DNA of 64,000 bases from Mucilaginibacter defluvii. GTDB taxonomy: Bacteria > Bacteroidota > Bacteroidia > Sphingobacteriales > Sphingobacteriaceae. Every line of letters starts with the position of its first letter. Position 1 is the first letter of the stretch. A program made the position numbers and the translations under genes. The stretch lies in assembly GCF_039543225.1 (NCBI RefSeq), contig NZ_BAABJI010000001.1, positions 275,193 through 339,192 of the forward strand, in the 5' to 3' direction. This document shows positions 19,746 to 28,901 of this stretch, one piece after another. Under the pieces are notes generated by a model. It did no database searches. It had not been told where the DNA came from and worked only from the letters and a program-made list of their open reading frames with translations.

Positions 19746-19761
19746 TAAAATGATCATTTTA
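19746..19761 (+). promoter_or_regulatory. 16-base palindrome abutting the start of the Wza-like gene
   Basis: TAAAATGATCATTTTA is a perfect palindrome ending four bases before the ATG at 19766. It could be an operator or a small hairpin controlling translation initiation. No matching protein is known to me. Confidence 0.4.
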
Positions 19762-19765
19762 ATTT

Positions 19766-20572
19766 ATGTATAGAATTTTTCGCGATTGCAGGGTAATCAT
19801 TGCATTTCTGTTGCTTAGCTATAGCTTCACATCCTGCGTTTCCTATAAAAATGTCCCTTATTTTCAGGATCTGGACTCAACCCAGGTAAAAATAGCTTTA
19901 GAGCAATACAGGCCGCAAATAGTACAGCCGAATGATGTATTGAGTATTAAGGTAACCTCGCTAAGCGCCGAGAGTAATGTGTTGTTCGGTGATAACATGA
20001 CCGAATCGCGTATGGGTGGCGGCAGTAACAATAACAACAACGCCAATACCTTACAATACGGAGGTTTCCTGGTAAACGAAGTAGGCGAGGTGGAACTGCC
20101 AACCCTCGGGAAAATCAAGGTAAAGGGTTTAACCACTACACAGGTTAAAGATACCGTAACGGCACTGGCAGCGCGGTATGTTAAAAACCCAACAGTTACC
20201 GTGCGGATGCTTAGCTTCAAGATTTCTGTAACAGGTGATGTTACCCGCGCGGGTACATTCCAGATCACTAACGAGCGTGTAAGTGTGCTCGAGGCTATCG
20301 CCCTTGCGGGTGATTTACGTGTTACCGCGCGCAGGGAGAATGTGTTGGTGATTAGGCAAAACGGCGATCAGATGCAGTTTGCACGGTTAGACCTGCGTTC
20401 AAAAAAGGTATTTGAGTCGCCGTATTTTTACCTGAACAACAATGATGTGATATACGTTGAGCCCAATATTAAACGTTTGGAACGAAACGAAAACTTATAT
20501 CAGAACACTACATTAATAGTAAGTATTTTAACTACCGTTTCACTTTTAATTTACCGGTTTAGTAGTAACTAA
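19766..20572 (+). CDS. Polysaccharide export outer-membrane lipoprotein (Wza-like)
   Basis: A 268-residue lipoprotein: a signal segment at residues 7-23 and a lipobox ending at Cys24 (YSFTSC). The Poly_export domain starts at QPNDVLSIKV and one SLBB domain follows with VTGDVTRAGTFQI. A final hydrophobic helix (LIVSILTTVSLLIY) corresponds to the outer-membrane helix of Wza. Shorter than Escherichia coli Wza, but normal for Bacteroidota. It lies 17 bases before the Wzc-like kinase, the expected export pair. Confidence 0.9.
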   Translation: MYRIFRDCRVIIAFLLLSYSFTSCVSYKNVPYFQDLDSTQVKIALEQYRPQIVQPNDVLSIKVTSLSAESNVLFGDNMTESRMGGGSNNNNNANTLQYGGFLVNEVGEVELPTLGKIKVKGLTTTQVKDTVTALAARYVKNPTVTVRMLSFKISVTGDVTRAGTFQITNERVSVLEAIALAGDLRVTARRENVLVIRQNGDQMQFARLDLRSKKVFESPYFYLNNNDVIYVEPNIKRLERNENLYQNTTLIVSILTTVSLLIYRFSSN

Positions 20573-20589
20573 ACCACCACCATTTAACT

Positions 20590-22992
20590 ATGCAAGACGG
20601 AACAGTAACTGCCCAAAACGTGCAAAATACTGACGAAGAATCGGTTGATTTTAAGCAAATATTATTCAGGTACCTCTATCATTGGCCGTTGTATGTTGTT
20701 GCAGCGGTTATCGCTATTTGTGCCGCTTTCTTTTACATGCGCTACACCCCGCCGGTGTATCAGATGCAAACTTCGTTATTAATTAAGAACGACTCAAAAA
20801 ATGGTTCAGCTCCGCAAATGGCTCTGAGCGAAATTGACCTCTTCTCCAATAATAAAGTTGTTGAAAACGAAATCGAGATTTTGAAATCAAAAGCCTTGAT
20901 GGAAAAGGTTGTCACCAACCTAAACCTGGGCATTGAATATTACTCAACTAACGACATTATTGAACGGCCGTTATACAAAAATGGGCCTATAGATATGTAC
21001 GCTATTGAATTTAACCCTAATTCGCGCGCATATGAATTGATGTTCACTTATTTAGGCGGCAATAAATTCGTGGTTCAAAATAAAGAGGGTGAAAAATTCA
21101 ATGGAGAGTTTGGTAAGATATACCATAAATTCTTCGGTTCATGGAAAATTGATAATACCAAAGATGTTCAGGCGTTCAAAGGCCATGAGATCAAGATCAA
21201 GATTGCCAAGCCATACCTCATTGCAAACCGTTTACTAGGTAGTTTATTAATTACTCTACCAACTAAAAACGTTACAGTTTTACAGATTTCCCTTGAGGAT
21301 GTTATACCAAAAAGGGGAACTGACATCTTAAACCGCTTGATTTTCGAGTACAACAAAGCCGCCGTTGAGGACAAAAACCTGGTTACCGAAAGTACGCTTA
21401 AGTTTGTTCAGGACCGTTTAGACTCGTTAGGCAGTGAACTTAACATAGCCGAACGCAGAGTAGAAGAATTCAAAAGCAGCAAGGGTTTAACCAATATCTC
21501 ATCAGAGGCGGATATGGTGTTGAAGAATATTCAAACTGTTGACGCTAAGCTGAACGAGGTAAACATCCAGTTGAGCGTTATAGAGGGTATAGAGAAATAC
21601 GTAGCCAATGCAGATCAAACATCTTCAGTACCTACAACACTTGGCCTTAATGACCCGGTATTGTTAGGTTTAATTTCCAATCTTACCGATCTTGAAGCAA
21701 AAAAGGCAAGCATATTGTCAAACGGTACGGTTAATAATCCGTTATTAGAGCCCTTGCAGGTACAGATAGAAGCTTCGAAAAGAGCGATAAGCGAGAGTGT
21801 GCAGGTAATGAAAAATTCGTTATTACTTACCAAGCGCGATCTAACCTCTACTACCAGCCGGATGGAAGGGGCCATCAGGCAGATACCGAAGCAGGAGCGC
21901 CAGTTCATAGACCTGCAACGCCAGCAAACTATTAAGGATAACCTGGTAACCTACCTGTTGCAAAAACGCGAGGAAGCAGCCTTATCATATGCGGCAACCA
22001 TTGCCGATAGCCGTGTAATTGATGAACCTTATGTGAATGATTCACCAATAAAACCTAAAGCGCAAATTGTTTATACATTGGCTTTGGTGTTAGGCCTGGT
22101 TGTGTCAACCGGCTATGTTTATATTAAAGATCAGCTTAACAATAAGATTGCGAGCCAGCAGGATGTGATGGATAAAACCAAAGCGCCAATACTTGGCCAA
22201 ATTATGTTTAGTGATGGTTTTGAGCCGGTAGTGGTTAAGCCTAAAAGCCGTAAAGCAATTGCCGAGCAGTTCAGGGCATTCCGCACTAACCTTCAATTTG
22301 TGTTTGGCGCCAAGCAGGAATCGCATGTAACGTTGTTTACTTCCAGCATGTCTGGCGAGGGTAAAAGCTTCGTGGCGCTTAACCTGGGTGCTGCTTTCGC
22401 GATATCAAACCGTAAAACGGTTGTTTTAGAGCTCGATTTACGTAAACCAAAAATCTCAACAAGTTTGGGTATCGATAACTCTTTTGGTATGAGTAATTAC
22501 CTGATCGGGAAGGCTACAAAAGAGGAAATTGTTAAGCAGAGCGAGGTACATCCAAACCTGTATATTATTAGTTCGGGGCCTATTCCACCAAACCCTGCCG
22601 AGTTATTGGAGCAACAGGCGATGGACGACCTGATCGCTTACCTGAAGCAAAATTTTGATGAGATTATTATTGACTCACCACCGGTAGGCCTGGTTACTGA
22701 TACCCTGATACTTGCCCGTTTGGCTGATCTGAGCTTGTACATTGTAAGGCATGGTTATACCCAAAAAAACCAAGTGCAGATGCTCAATCAGCTTTACGAA
22801 GAGCGCAAATTGCCTAAGCTGGGTATCGTAATGAATGCAATTCAGTCAACAGGAAGCTACGGTTACGGTTACGGATATGGCTACGGATATGGCTATGGAT
22901 ATGGCTACGGATATGGCTATTACTCAGATGATAATAACCGTACAAATACTTCTTTCAAAAAGAAAATAGCTAAATTCCTGAGTCGTTTTTAG
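20590..22992 (+). CDS. Wzc-like tyrosine kinase / chain-length determinant
   Basis: An 800-residue polysaccharide copolymerase fused to a BY-kinase. The first membrane helix is at about residues 35-52, the periplasmic Wzz domain has coiled coils, and the second helix is at about residues 498-517. The kinase shows Walker A SSMSGEGKS, Walker A' LELDLRKPK and Walker B EIIIDSPP. The tail holds ten Gly-Tyr pairs at residues 758-777, a far more regular tyrosine cluster than usual. The PHP phosphatase upstream is the probable antagonist. A 20-bp terminator hairpin follows. Confidence 0.93.
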   Translation: MQDGTVTAQNVQNTDEESVDFKQILFRYLYHWPLYVVAAVIAICAAFFYMRYTPPVYQMQTSLLIKNDSKNGSAPQMALSEIDLFSNNKVVENEIEILKSKALMEKVVTNLNLGIEYYSTNDIIERPLYKNGPIDMYAIEFNPNSRAYELMFTYLGGNKFVVQNKEGEKFNGEFGKIYHKFFGSWKIDNTKDVQAFKGHEIKIKIAKPYLIANRLLGSLLITLPTKNVTVLQISLEDVIPKRGTDILNRLIFEYNKAAVEDKNLVTESTLKFVQDRLDSLGSELNIAERRVEEFKSSKGLTNISSEADMVLKNIQTVDAKLNEVNIQLSVIEGIEKYVANADQTSSVPTTLGLNDPVLLGLISNLTDLEAKKASILSNGTVNNPLLEPLQVQIEASKRAISESVQVMKNSLLLTKRDLTSTTSRMEGAIRQIPKQERQFIDLQRQQTIKDNLVTYLLQKREEAALSYAATIADSRVIDEPYVNDSPIKPKAQIVYTLALVLGLVVSTGYVYIKDQLNNKIASQQDVMDKTKAPILGQIMFSDGFEPVVVKPKSRKAIAEQFRAFRTNLQFVFGAKQESHVTLFTSSMSGEGKSFVALNLGAAFAISNRKTVVLELDLRKPKISTSLGIDNSFGMSNYLIGKATKEEIVKQSEVHPNLYIISSGPIPPNPAELLEQQAMDDLIAYLKQNFDEIIIDSPPVGLVTDTLILARLADLSLYIVRHGYTQKNQVQMLNQLYEERKLPKLGIVMNAIQSTGSYGYGYGYGYGYGYGYGYGYGYYSDDNNRTNTSFKKKIAKFLSRF
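22861..22920 (+). repeat. In-frame hexamer tandem repeat (GGN TAY)x10
   Basis: Ten consecutive six-base units of the form GGN-TAY encode (Gly-Tyr)10 in the kinase tail. Several units alternate as GGATAT and GGCTAY, giving a 12-base super-repeat. Slippage would change the number of tyrosines without shifting the frame. Confidence 0.85.
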
Positions 22993-23007
22993 AATGTAAA
23001 GTTTAAC

Positions 23008-23033
23008 AAATGCATATCATTAAATATGCATTT
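23008..23033 (+). repeat. 10-bp hairpin after the Wzc-like gene
   Basis: AAATGCATAT (23008-23017) pairs with ATATGCATTT (23024-23033). Its AAATGCA core is repeated in the large terminator downstream, so the two structures could exchange partners. Confidence 0.5.
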
Positions 23034-23053
23034 TATTAATAAAAACACCTTTT

Positions 23054-23107
23054 TAATGACTAAATGCAAAAAATATGAACTATTTTTTGCATTTAGTCAT
23101 TTTTTTT
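23054..23107 (+). terminator. Strong terminator after the Wzc-like gene
   Basis: A perfect 20-bp stem (23054-23073 with 23081-23100) with a seven-base loop is followed by seven more T residues. It divides the export genes from the downstream regulator and biosynthesis genes. Confidence 0.9.
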
Positions 23108-23130
23108 GCCTTAATTTGTGTTAAGATAAT

Positions 23131-23155
23131 AAATGAGTAGTTATATTACTCATTT
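23131..23155 (+). promoter_or_regulatory. Inverted repeat before the regulator gene
   Basis: AAATGAGTA (23131-23139) is the exact complement of TACTCATTT (23147-23155). It lies 51 bases before the regulator start and is a candidate operator for autoregulation. Confidence 0.4.
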
Positions 23156-23206
23156 ATGATGTTGAGTTAAGCGCGTTTAAACATCTACGCAGCACGCCAA
23201 ATAAAT

Positions 23207-23731
23207 ATGCTCGAGACGCTGATTACATCGAAAACACGAATTAAATTGTTGTTAAAATTTTTTCTTAACAGCGATACCAGAGCTTATTTGCGTAGCCTGG
23301 AATCCGAGTTTGGCGAATCAAGCAATGCTATACGTTTGGAGTTAAACAGGTTTGAAGATGCCGGCCTGTTGGTATCGTCAGCCTCCGGAAATAAAAAATT
23401 ATATCAGGCAAACCGCTCTCACCCCTTTTTTAACGAACTGAATAACATAATATTCAAGTTTGTAGGCATTGATGAAATTATTGAAAAAGTATTGCGCCGC
23501 ATTGGCGATCTGCAATCAGCTTACATAACCGGCGATTTTGCCCGGGGACGCGATAGTAAGGTAATAGACTTGTTACTTGTAGGCGCCGAACTTAACCGTG
23601 CCTATGCTGCAAAACTGGTTGAAAAGGCAGAAAAAGTTATAAAGCGCAAAATACGTTTGCTGATAATGGATGCGGAGGAAGTAGACAGTTATATATCTAC
23701 TAACGAAGCGCTATTAATATGGGAGCGTTAA
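23207..23731 (+). CDS. Winged-helix regulator fused to a degenerate nucleotidyltransferase-fold domain
   Basis: A 174-residue protein. Residues 1-70 look like an ArsR-type winged helix (SLESEFGESSNAIRLELNRF as the recognition region, then a wing). Residues about 100-174 resemble a minimal nucleotidyltransferase domain: GDFARGRDS (109-117) and IDLLLVG align with the family motif GSFARGE...SDIDLLV. The usual Ser is Asp110 and the first catalytic Asp is Val119; only Asp121 remains, so catalysis is unlikely. I infer a transcription factor whose inactive NTase fold senses a ligand or protein. It sits between the export and glycan-assembly genes, 31 bases before the ABC transporter. Confidence 0.65.
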   Translation: MLETLITSKTRIKLLLKFFLNSDTRAYLRSLESEFGESSNAIRLELNRFEDAGLLVSSASGNKKLYQANRSHPFFNELNNIIFKFVGIDEIIEKVLRRIGDLQSAYITGDFARGRDSKVIDLLLVGAELNRAYAAKLVEKAEKVIKRKIRLLIMDAEEVDSYISTNEALLIWER

Positions 23732-23762
23732 ATTATAGATACCAAGAATATCCGATTGATAA

Positions 23763-25562
23763 ATGAAACTGAAATTTAAAAACAACTTTATAGGGTACTT
23801 CCAATTTTACTATAACGTTATAGGCAACAAGCTGCTTTTAAATACCGGTTTAGGTATCATGGTAAGCTTTTTGGATGGTATGGGCCTGGCTATGTTTATG
23901 CCCCTGCTGCAATCAGTTAGTGATACCGGCGAAATGAATTCGTCGGGCAAGTCAATGGGTAAGCTGCACTTTTTAACGGATGCCATTACCTCGCTTGGTT
24001 TCCAGATCAATCTTAACTCTATACTTGTTGTGCTGGTGCTGTTGTTCGCTGTTAAGGGCGGATTGAAGTTTTTTCAGCAAAACGGGCAGGTGCAATTGTG
24101 GTTTTACTTTATGCGCCGCATACGTTTTGCCATGCTGGCACAATTGCAGGGTTTAACTTATCGCGACTTTTTAAAGCTTGATACCGGCCGTATTCAAAAC
24201 ACCCTGACCGGTGAGGTGGGCAGGCTGAACCAAACGGTTAAGTTTTATTTCAATGCCATACAGTCGGCAGTAATGCTGTTAACTTATGTGGTGCTGGCGT
24301 TTTTGGCTAACTATCAGTTCGCGCTTATTGTAGGTGTGGGCGCGGGTATATCAAGTTTGCTGTACAGGCGTATTTATCGCTCAACTAAAAGCGCTTCCCT
24401 GAGCATATCAAAAACAGGTAACCAGTTTAATAAACTTATAACGCAATCCATTTACTATTTCAAGTACCTTAAATCAACGAACTATTTCGCACGTTTTTCT
24501 GACCACATAAAGGGGGTAATACGCGATTCGGAAGAGTTCAATAAGAAAATGGGTTATAACGCCGCTATCACCAATAGTGTTAAGGAGCCCGTTATCATAT
24601 TAATAGTTGCGGGTGTGATCTATATACAGGTAAGCTACATGGGTACCATGTTAAGTACCATATTGTTAAGCTTGTTATTGTTCTACAGGGCGCTGATGTC
24701 ATTAGTACTTGTACAGAACTTTTGGCAGAGCTTTATCCAGAACAGTGGTTCGATGGACTCGATAGCCAGCCTTTATACAGAGATGGCAGAAGGGCAGGAG
24801 CATGAGGAAAGTAAAGCCTATAAAGGATTTGAGCATGGCATAAAAATCTCGAACAGTTCGTTCTCGTACGATAAGGTTAAGCAGATACTGGATAACGTAA
24901 ACATAGATATCCCTAAAAACAAAACCATCGCCTTTGTTGGGGAGAGTGGCTCGGGTAAAACCACGTTGGCTAACATCCTGGTGGGCTTATTAAAACCGGA
25001 TTCAGGCCAACTGTTGGTGGATGGTGATGTGCTGAACCAGTATAACCTCAACAGCTTCCGTAACCGTATTGGTTATATATCGCAGGAGGCCGTGGTGTTT
25101 AACGATAATATTTATAACAACATCACTTTTTGGGCTGAACGTACGCCTGAAAATTTAGCGCGCTTTAATAAAGCGGTTGAACTGGCATCGTTAACCGCGT
25201 TTATTGACAGCTTGCCCGATAAGGAGAATACCATGCTGGGCGATCATGGTACGTTAGTATCAGGCGGACAAAAACAGCGTATATCCATTGCCCGTGAATT
25301 ATATAAAGATGCCGACATCCTGATATTGGATGAGGCTACCTCTGCGCTCGACTCTGAAACTGAGCGCGTGATACAGGATAACATTGAAAAGCTGCACGGT
25401 ACTTATACCATGATCATTATAGCACACCGCTTGTCAACCATTAAAAATGCCGATACCATTTACCTGCTTGAACAAGGGATGGTAGCGGCTAACGGCACTT
25501 TTGACGAAATGGTTGAAACGTCTGAACGTTTCAGGCGCATGGTAGAGTTGCAGGAAGTTTAA
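23763..25562 (+). CDS. ABC transporter, fused membrane and ATPase domains (possible glycan flippase)
   Basis: A 599-residue half-transporter with six membrane segments in about residues 1-330, then an ATPase domain. Walker A GESGSGKTT lies near residue 393, the signature LVSGGQKQR near residue 498, and Walker B ILILDEATSALD near residue 520. MsbA/PglK-type exporters have this layout; PglK flips lipid-linked oligosaccharide. No Wzx-type flippase is seen in the locus, so this protein is the best candidate for moving the repeat unit. Export of a lipid or peptide cannot be excluded. Confidence 0.85.
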   Translation: MKLKFKNNFIGYFQFYYNVIGNKLLLNTGLGIMVSFLDGMGLAMFMPLLQSVSDTGEMNSSGKSMGKLHFLTDAITSLGFQINLNSILVVLVLLFAVKGGLKFFQQNGQVQLWFYFMRRIRFAMLAQLQGLTYRDFLKLDTGRIQNTLTGEVGRLNQTVKFYFNAIQSAVMLLTYVVLAFLANYQFALIVGVGAGISSLLYRRIYRSTKSASLSISKTGNQFNKLITQSIYYFKYLKSTNYFARFSDHIKGVIRDSEEFNKKMGYNAAITNSVKEPVIILIVAGVIYIQVSYMGTMLSTILLSLLLFYRALMSLVLVQNFWQSFIQNSGSMDSIASLYTEMAEGQEHEESKAYKGFEHGIKISNSSFSYDKVKQILDNVNIDIPKNKTIAFVGESGSGKTTLANILVGLLKPDSGQLLVDGDVLNQYNLNSFRNRIGYISQEAVVFNDNIYNNITFWAERTPENLARFNKAVELASLTAFIDSLPDKENTMLGDHGTLVSGGQKQRISIARELYKDADILILDEATSALDSETERVIQDNIEKLHGTYTMIIIAHRLSTIKNADTIYLLEQGMVAANGTFDEMVETSERFRRMVELQEV

Positions 25563-25584
25563 GAACCGGTTATAATATTTGCAG

Positions 25585-26721
25585 ATGAATAAGAACGAAA
25601 GAATTTTTGGCCTTGACCTGATGCGCTGCATAGCGATATTGTTTGTGCTTTTCAGTCATGCCCGGTTTTATCTACCCATTGCCGATCAGCAAAGCATTAC
25701 TGTGTTGGGCTTTTGGGGTGTTGAACTTTTCTTTGTGCTTAGCGGTTTCCTTATTGGTGGCATACTGATCAAAACATTTGAGAAAGAAGCTACCGGCGGT
25801 TCCCTCAAAACTTTTTGGGTGCGCAGATGGATGCGTACGCTGCCTAACTATTACCTTTTTATATTTATTAACATAGCCTGCGTGCTTTTGCTTAAGCCGC
25901 CACATATACGCATACAGCATTTGAGCTGGTACTTTGTGTTTTTACAAAATTTTGCCTGGGTTAAACCATCGTTCTTCAATGTGTCATGGAGTTTATGTAT
26001 TGAGGAGTGGTTTTACATGTTTTACCCGCTGGCTGTTTTATTCTTCAGGTATGTATTCAAGTTCAGCATCCGTAATGCATTCTTAACTGCAACATTGTTG
26101 TTTATTATAGTACCGATAGGTTTCCGCTTTTATTGCTTAACTGTAAAACATTACTATTTCTGGCAAACCCGCATGATCGTGATCAGCAGGCTTGATGCCA
26201 TGATGACCGGTGTATTCGTAGCATTCCTGAAATTTTATCACCGTAAAACTTATGAAAAACTGGTTGGCCCCGGCGCTATAATAGGCGCTGTAATAGCGGC
26301 AGGTTTGTTCGTGTTCTATTTAAATAATAACGCAATGGAAGGCGTTAACCCGGTTGTACAGGTGTTCTTTCTAACGGTGATGACGATAGCATTTGCCTTG
26401 TTTTTACCGGCTTGCAATAATTTAAAAACTAAGAGTTCAAACTTTGTTTATACGGCTATATATAAAATATCGCTGTGGTCATACTCAATCTACCTGATAA
26501 ACTTTCCGGTAGTATACGTGCTCAACACGGTTGAAGAGAAATTCGGGTTAAAGGGCGGTGTTTATTCGCTTATATTCTTTGTGTTGTTCTTCGCGCTTAA
26601 CTTAATTATATCAAGTTATCTGTACAGGTTTGTTGAAAAGCCTTTCCTTACGCTGCGCGATAAATATTTTAAAGAAGAAAAGCCGGGTACCGCGGTACCT
26701 GCAACGCCTATAATCAGGTAA
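25585..26721 (+). CDS. Acyltransferase family 3 (OafA/YrhL-like)
   Basis: A membrane O-acyltransferase of about 378 residues that acylates surface polysaccharide. The opening block GLDLMRCIAILFVLFSHARF and later FFVLSGFLIGG and WSLCIEEWFYMFYP motifs are typical, with about ten hydrophobic segments. The frame extends to a TTG at 25579, but the ATG at 25585 gives a normal N-terminus. It starts 22 bases after the ABC transporter. A second family member lies at 47771. Confidence 0.88.
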   Translation: MNKNERIFGLDLMRCIAILFVLFSHARFYLPIADQQSITVLGFWGVELFFVLSGFLIGGILIKTFEKEATGGSLKTFWVRRWMRTLPNYYLFIFINIACVLLLKPPHIRIQHLSWYFVFLQNFAWVKPSFFNVSWSLCIEEWFYMFYPLAVLFFRYVFKFSIRNAFLTATLLFIIVPIGFRFYCLTVKHYYFWQTRMIVISRLDAMMTGVFVAFLKFYHRKTYEKLVGPGAIIGAVIAAGLFVFYLNNNAMEGVNPVVQVFFLTVMTIAFALFLPACNNLKTKSSNFVYTAIYKISLWSYSIYLINFPVVYVLNTVEEKFGLKGGVYSLIFFVLFFALNLIISSYLYRFVEKPFLTLRDKYFKEEKPGTAVPATPIIR

Positions 26722-26796
26722 ACAATTTAGTAGGGATAAGTGACGGGTGTTTAAATAATAGTATAAAACAATTGTAATCAAATTGAATAAATTCAG

Positions 26797-28032
26797 ATGA
26801 GAAACTTACAGATCACTACACGCTGGTTAAATAAAGAGCAAAAAACGCTCAAAACTACGTTGGAAGAAGCCAGTGTTCCGGAATTAAGGCAAGGTGAAAT
26901 TTTAGTTGAAATGCTTGCCATACCTATGCACGGAAGCTTTTGGCTGGCCTCGCACCCGGATGGTATACACCCGCGTCGTGATGAGTTTATGATTGATGAC
27001 GAATTTGTTTTTGGTAACGGTGGCGTTGGCCGTGTTATCCGCTCAAATGCTGATGCGCGCGAGATAGCCGAAGGTGATTATGTAACTGTATTTGGCCACG
27101 TGCCCTGTGAGCATTACGATTGCTACGCCTGTACTGTGTTACACCGTTATACCGAGTGCGACTACGGCGAGAGTACCATCATAGGCCACGGTAAGCACAG
27201 CTACGACGGCTCATACGCCAAATACGTAGTATTGCCAAAATACTCGTATGAGATATGCTACCGTAAACACGAAAACCCGACCATACAACAGTTAATGCCT
27301 TTCATGTTCGGCTTTTTAATTGCCGATGTGCGTAACGCGCTTACCCGCCATGCCGATTCATTACGTATGCGCAGGTTGCTTTTAGTAGGTTCAGGTTTTT
27401 CTGGCTTGATAGCCGCTTATATACACAACCGTACCTGCCCTGAATCAAGAATATTTGTTTTGGATTCATCAGAAGAGCGTTTGGCGGTGATAAAAGCCAT
27501 CGATCCGGAATCTATAGAAACTTATGTATTGCCTGAAGAGATTGTAGGCGAGTTGAACAACAAACAGCAAAGCCTTGGTTTCAGGCACGAACTGAACAGC
27601 AGCATTGAAGATATCGCCAAAAAAATGAAAGCTCATTTTGGTGGCCGTGGTTGTAACCTATTGTTCGATAGTTCATCAGGTAATACAGCGCCGATCTGGG
27701 ATAACAAAAATATATTGAGCCCGTCAACACACTGTATACCTTTCGGTTTCGGTTCGCACTACATCCTGTTGAATAAGGATCTGATCCAGTTTTCAGGTTT
27801 GAATATCATGATGTCTCGCGGAGTGGGTAACATTCGTAACCGTAAAGAGGTAATTGAGTTGATAAAGGCCGGTGCGAGCGCGTTTATTGAGGAGCACCTG
27901 ATTGAGCCGGCCATACGTTTGCAAGGTTTGGAAGAAGGAATAAAATATATTGACGAAATGCATAATCCGCCAAGGCCACTGCACCAGGTTGGTCATGCAT
28001 ACATTATTCCGAATCCTAACTTCAATGGGTAA
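26797..28032 (+). CDS. MDR-family (zinc alcohol dehydrogenase-like) oxidoreductase
   Basis: A 411-residue medium-chain dehydrogenase. The GroES-like half has GEILVEMLAIPMHG and the cluster CEHYDCYACTVLHRYTEC, spaced loosely like a structural zinc site. The nucleotide-binding half has LLLVGSGFSGLIAAY. Substrate unknown; it is longer than usual and I place it only at superfamily level. Its stop overlaps the next start (TAATG), and it heads a coupled set with a glycosyltransferase, an Ldh-family enzyme and a cytidylyltransferase. A role in oxidising or reducing a sugar precursor is an inference. Confidence 0.7.
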   Translation: MRNLQITTRWLNKEQKTLKTTLEEASVPELRQGEILVEMLAIPMHGSFWLASHPDGIHPRRDEFMIDDEFVFGNGGVGRVIRSNADAREIAEGDYVTVFGHVPCEHYDCYACTVLHRYTECDYGESTIIGHGKHSYDGSYAKYVVLPKYSYEICYRKHENPTIQQLMPFMFGFLIADVRNALTRHADSLRMRRLLLVGSGFSGLIAAYIHNRTCPESRIFVLDSSEERLAVIKAIDPESIETYVLPEEIVGELNNKQQSLGFRHELNSSIEDIAKKMKAHFGGRGCNLLFDSSSGNTAPIWDNKNILSPSTHCIPFGFGSHYILLNKDLIQFSGLNIMMSRGVGNIRNRKEVIELIKAGASAFIEEHLIEPAIRLQGLEEGIKYIDEMHNPPRPLHQVGHAYIIPNPNFNG

Positions 28033-28901
28033 TGAGGATTGACTTGTTACTTCTGATGTACAATCGTCCGGAGCACACGTTAAGTACGCTTGAGGGATTG
28101 GCGGCCAATGGCATAGCGCACGTTAAAGCCTATTTGGATTACTCGGACAAACCCGAAGTGATCGAGAACCAAAAGCAAATACTTGACATTGTACACAACT
28201 TTAAAGGACTGAACATTACGCTTACCCAGCGTACCGAAAAGTTTGGCCTTGCAAAAAGTGTACGTACGGCCATGAGCGACGCGTTTGCTGATGGAGCTGA
28301 TGCTGCTATATTGCTGGAGGATGATTGTGTATTAAGACCGGGGGGCTATGAATTTTTCAGGCAAGGCCTTACCGAGCTGAAGGATAACAAGAAAATACGG
28401 AGCCTTTGTGGCTACCTGTTTCCGAATTGTAACTTTATATTTGATCCGGAAGCTGATTTATTGTTGCTCAACCGCTTTTCAACATGGGGCTGGGCAACAT
28501 GGGCGGATAGATGGCAGCAGTACGAAGTTGACCTGGCAAAAGTGGTATCGTTATTTGATACAATCGGCTTTTCGATAGAGGATTTCTCGACCGATATGGC
28601 CATCCTCTCAAAATCTGAAAAGTTTTTGAAAGGCCAGGTAGATATATGGAGCGTGAGCTGGATATTGCTGCATTATCTAACATCCACCTTTGCGGTATAT
28701 CCAAAGGAGGCTGTGATAGACAATATAGGGCTTGATGGTAGCGGCGCCAATTGCGAAGATACAGAGGTTTTTAAAACAGGTAAATCAAACGCTGTTATTA
28801 ACCAATACAATTGGAAAGGGCTCAACTACTTTTTGGAAAACGAGGAAATTATTAAAGAGTTTATGGCCATTAACGGCTTAAAAACATATCCGAAACCATA
28901 A
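28032..28901 (+). CDS. GT-A type glycosyltransferase
   Basis: A 289-residue cytoplasmic glycosyltransferase: MRIDLLLLMYNRPEHTLSTL at the start, a metal-binding acidic block LLEDDCVL, and a WGWATWADRW motif seen in several capsule glycosyltransferases. Donor and acceptor are unknown. The start overlaps the preceding stop, and its stop overlaps the next start, both as TAATG, so translation of the three genes is probably coupled. Confidence 0.8.
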   Translation: MRIDLLLLMYNRPEHTLSTLEGLAANGIAHVKAYLDYSDKPEVIENQKQILDIVHNFKGLNITLTQRTEKFGLAKSVRTAMSDAFADGADAAILLEDDCVLRPGGYEFFRQGLTELKDNKKIRSLCGYLFPNCNFIFDPEADLLLLNRFSTWGWATWADRWQQYEVDLAKVVSLFDTIGFSIEDFSTDMAILSKSEKFLKGQVDIWSVSWILLHYLTSTFAVYPKEAVIDNIGLDGSGANCEDTEVFKTGKSNAVINQYNWKGLNYFLENEEIIKEFMAINGLKTYPKP

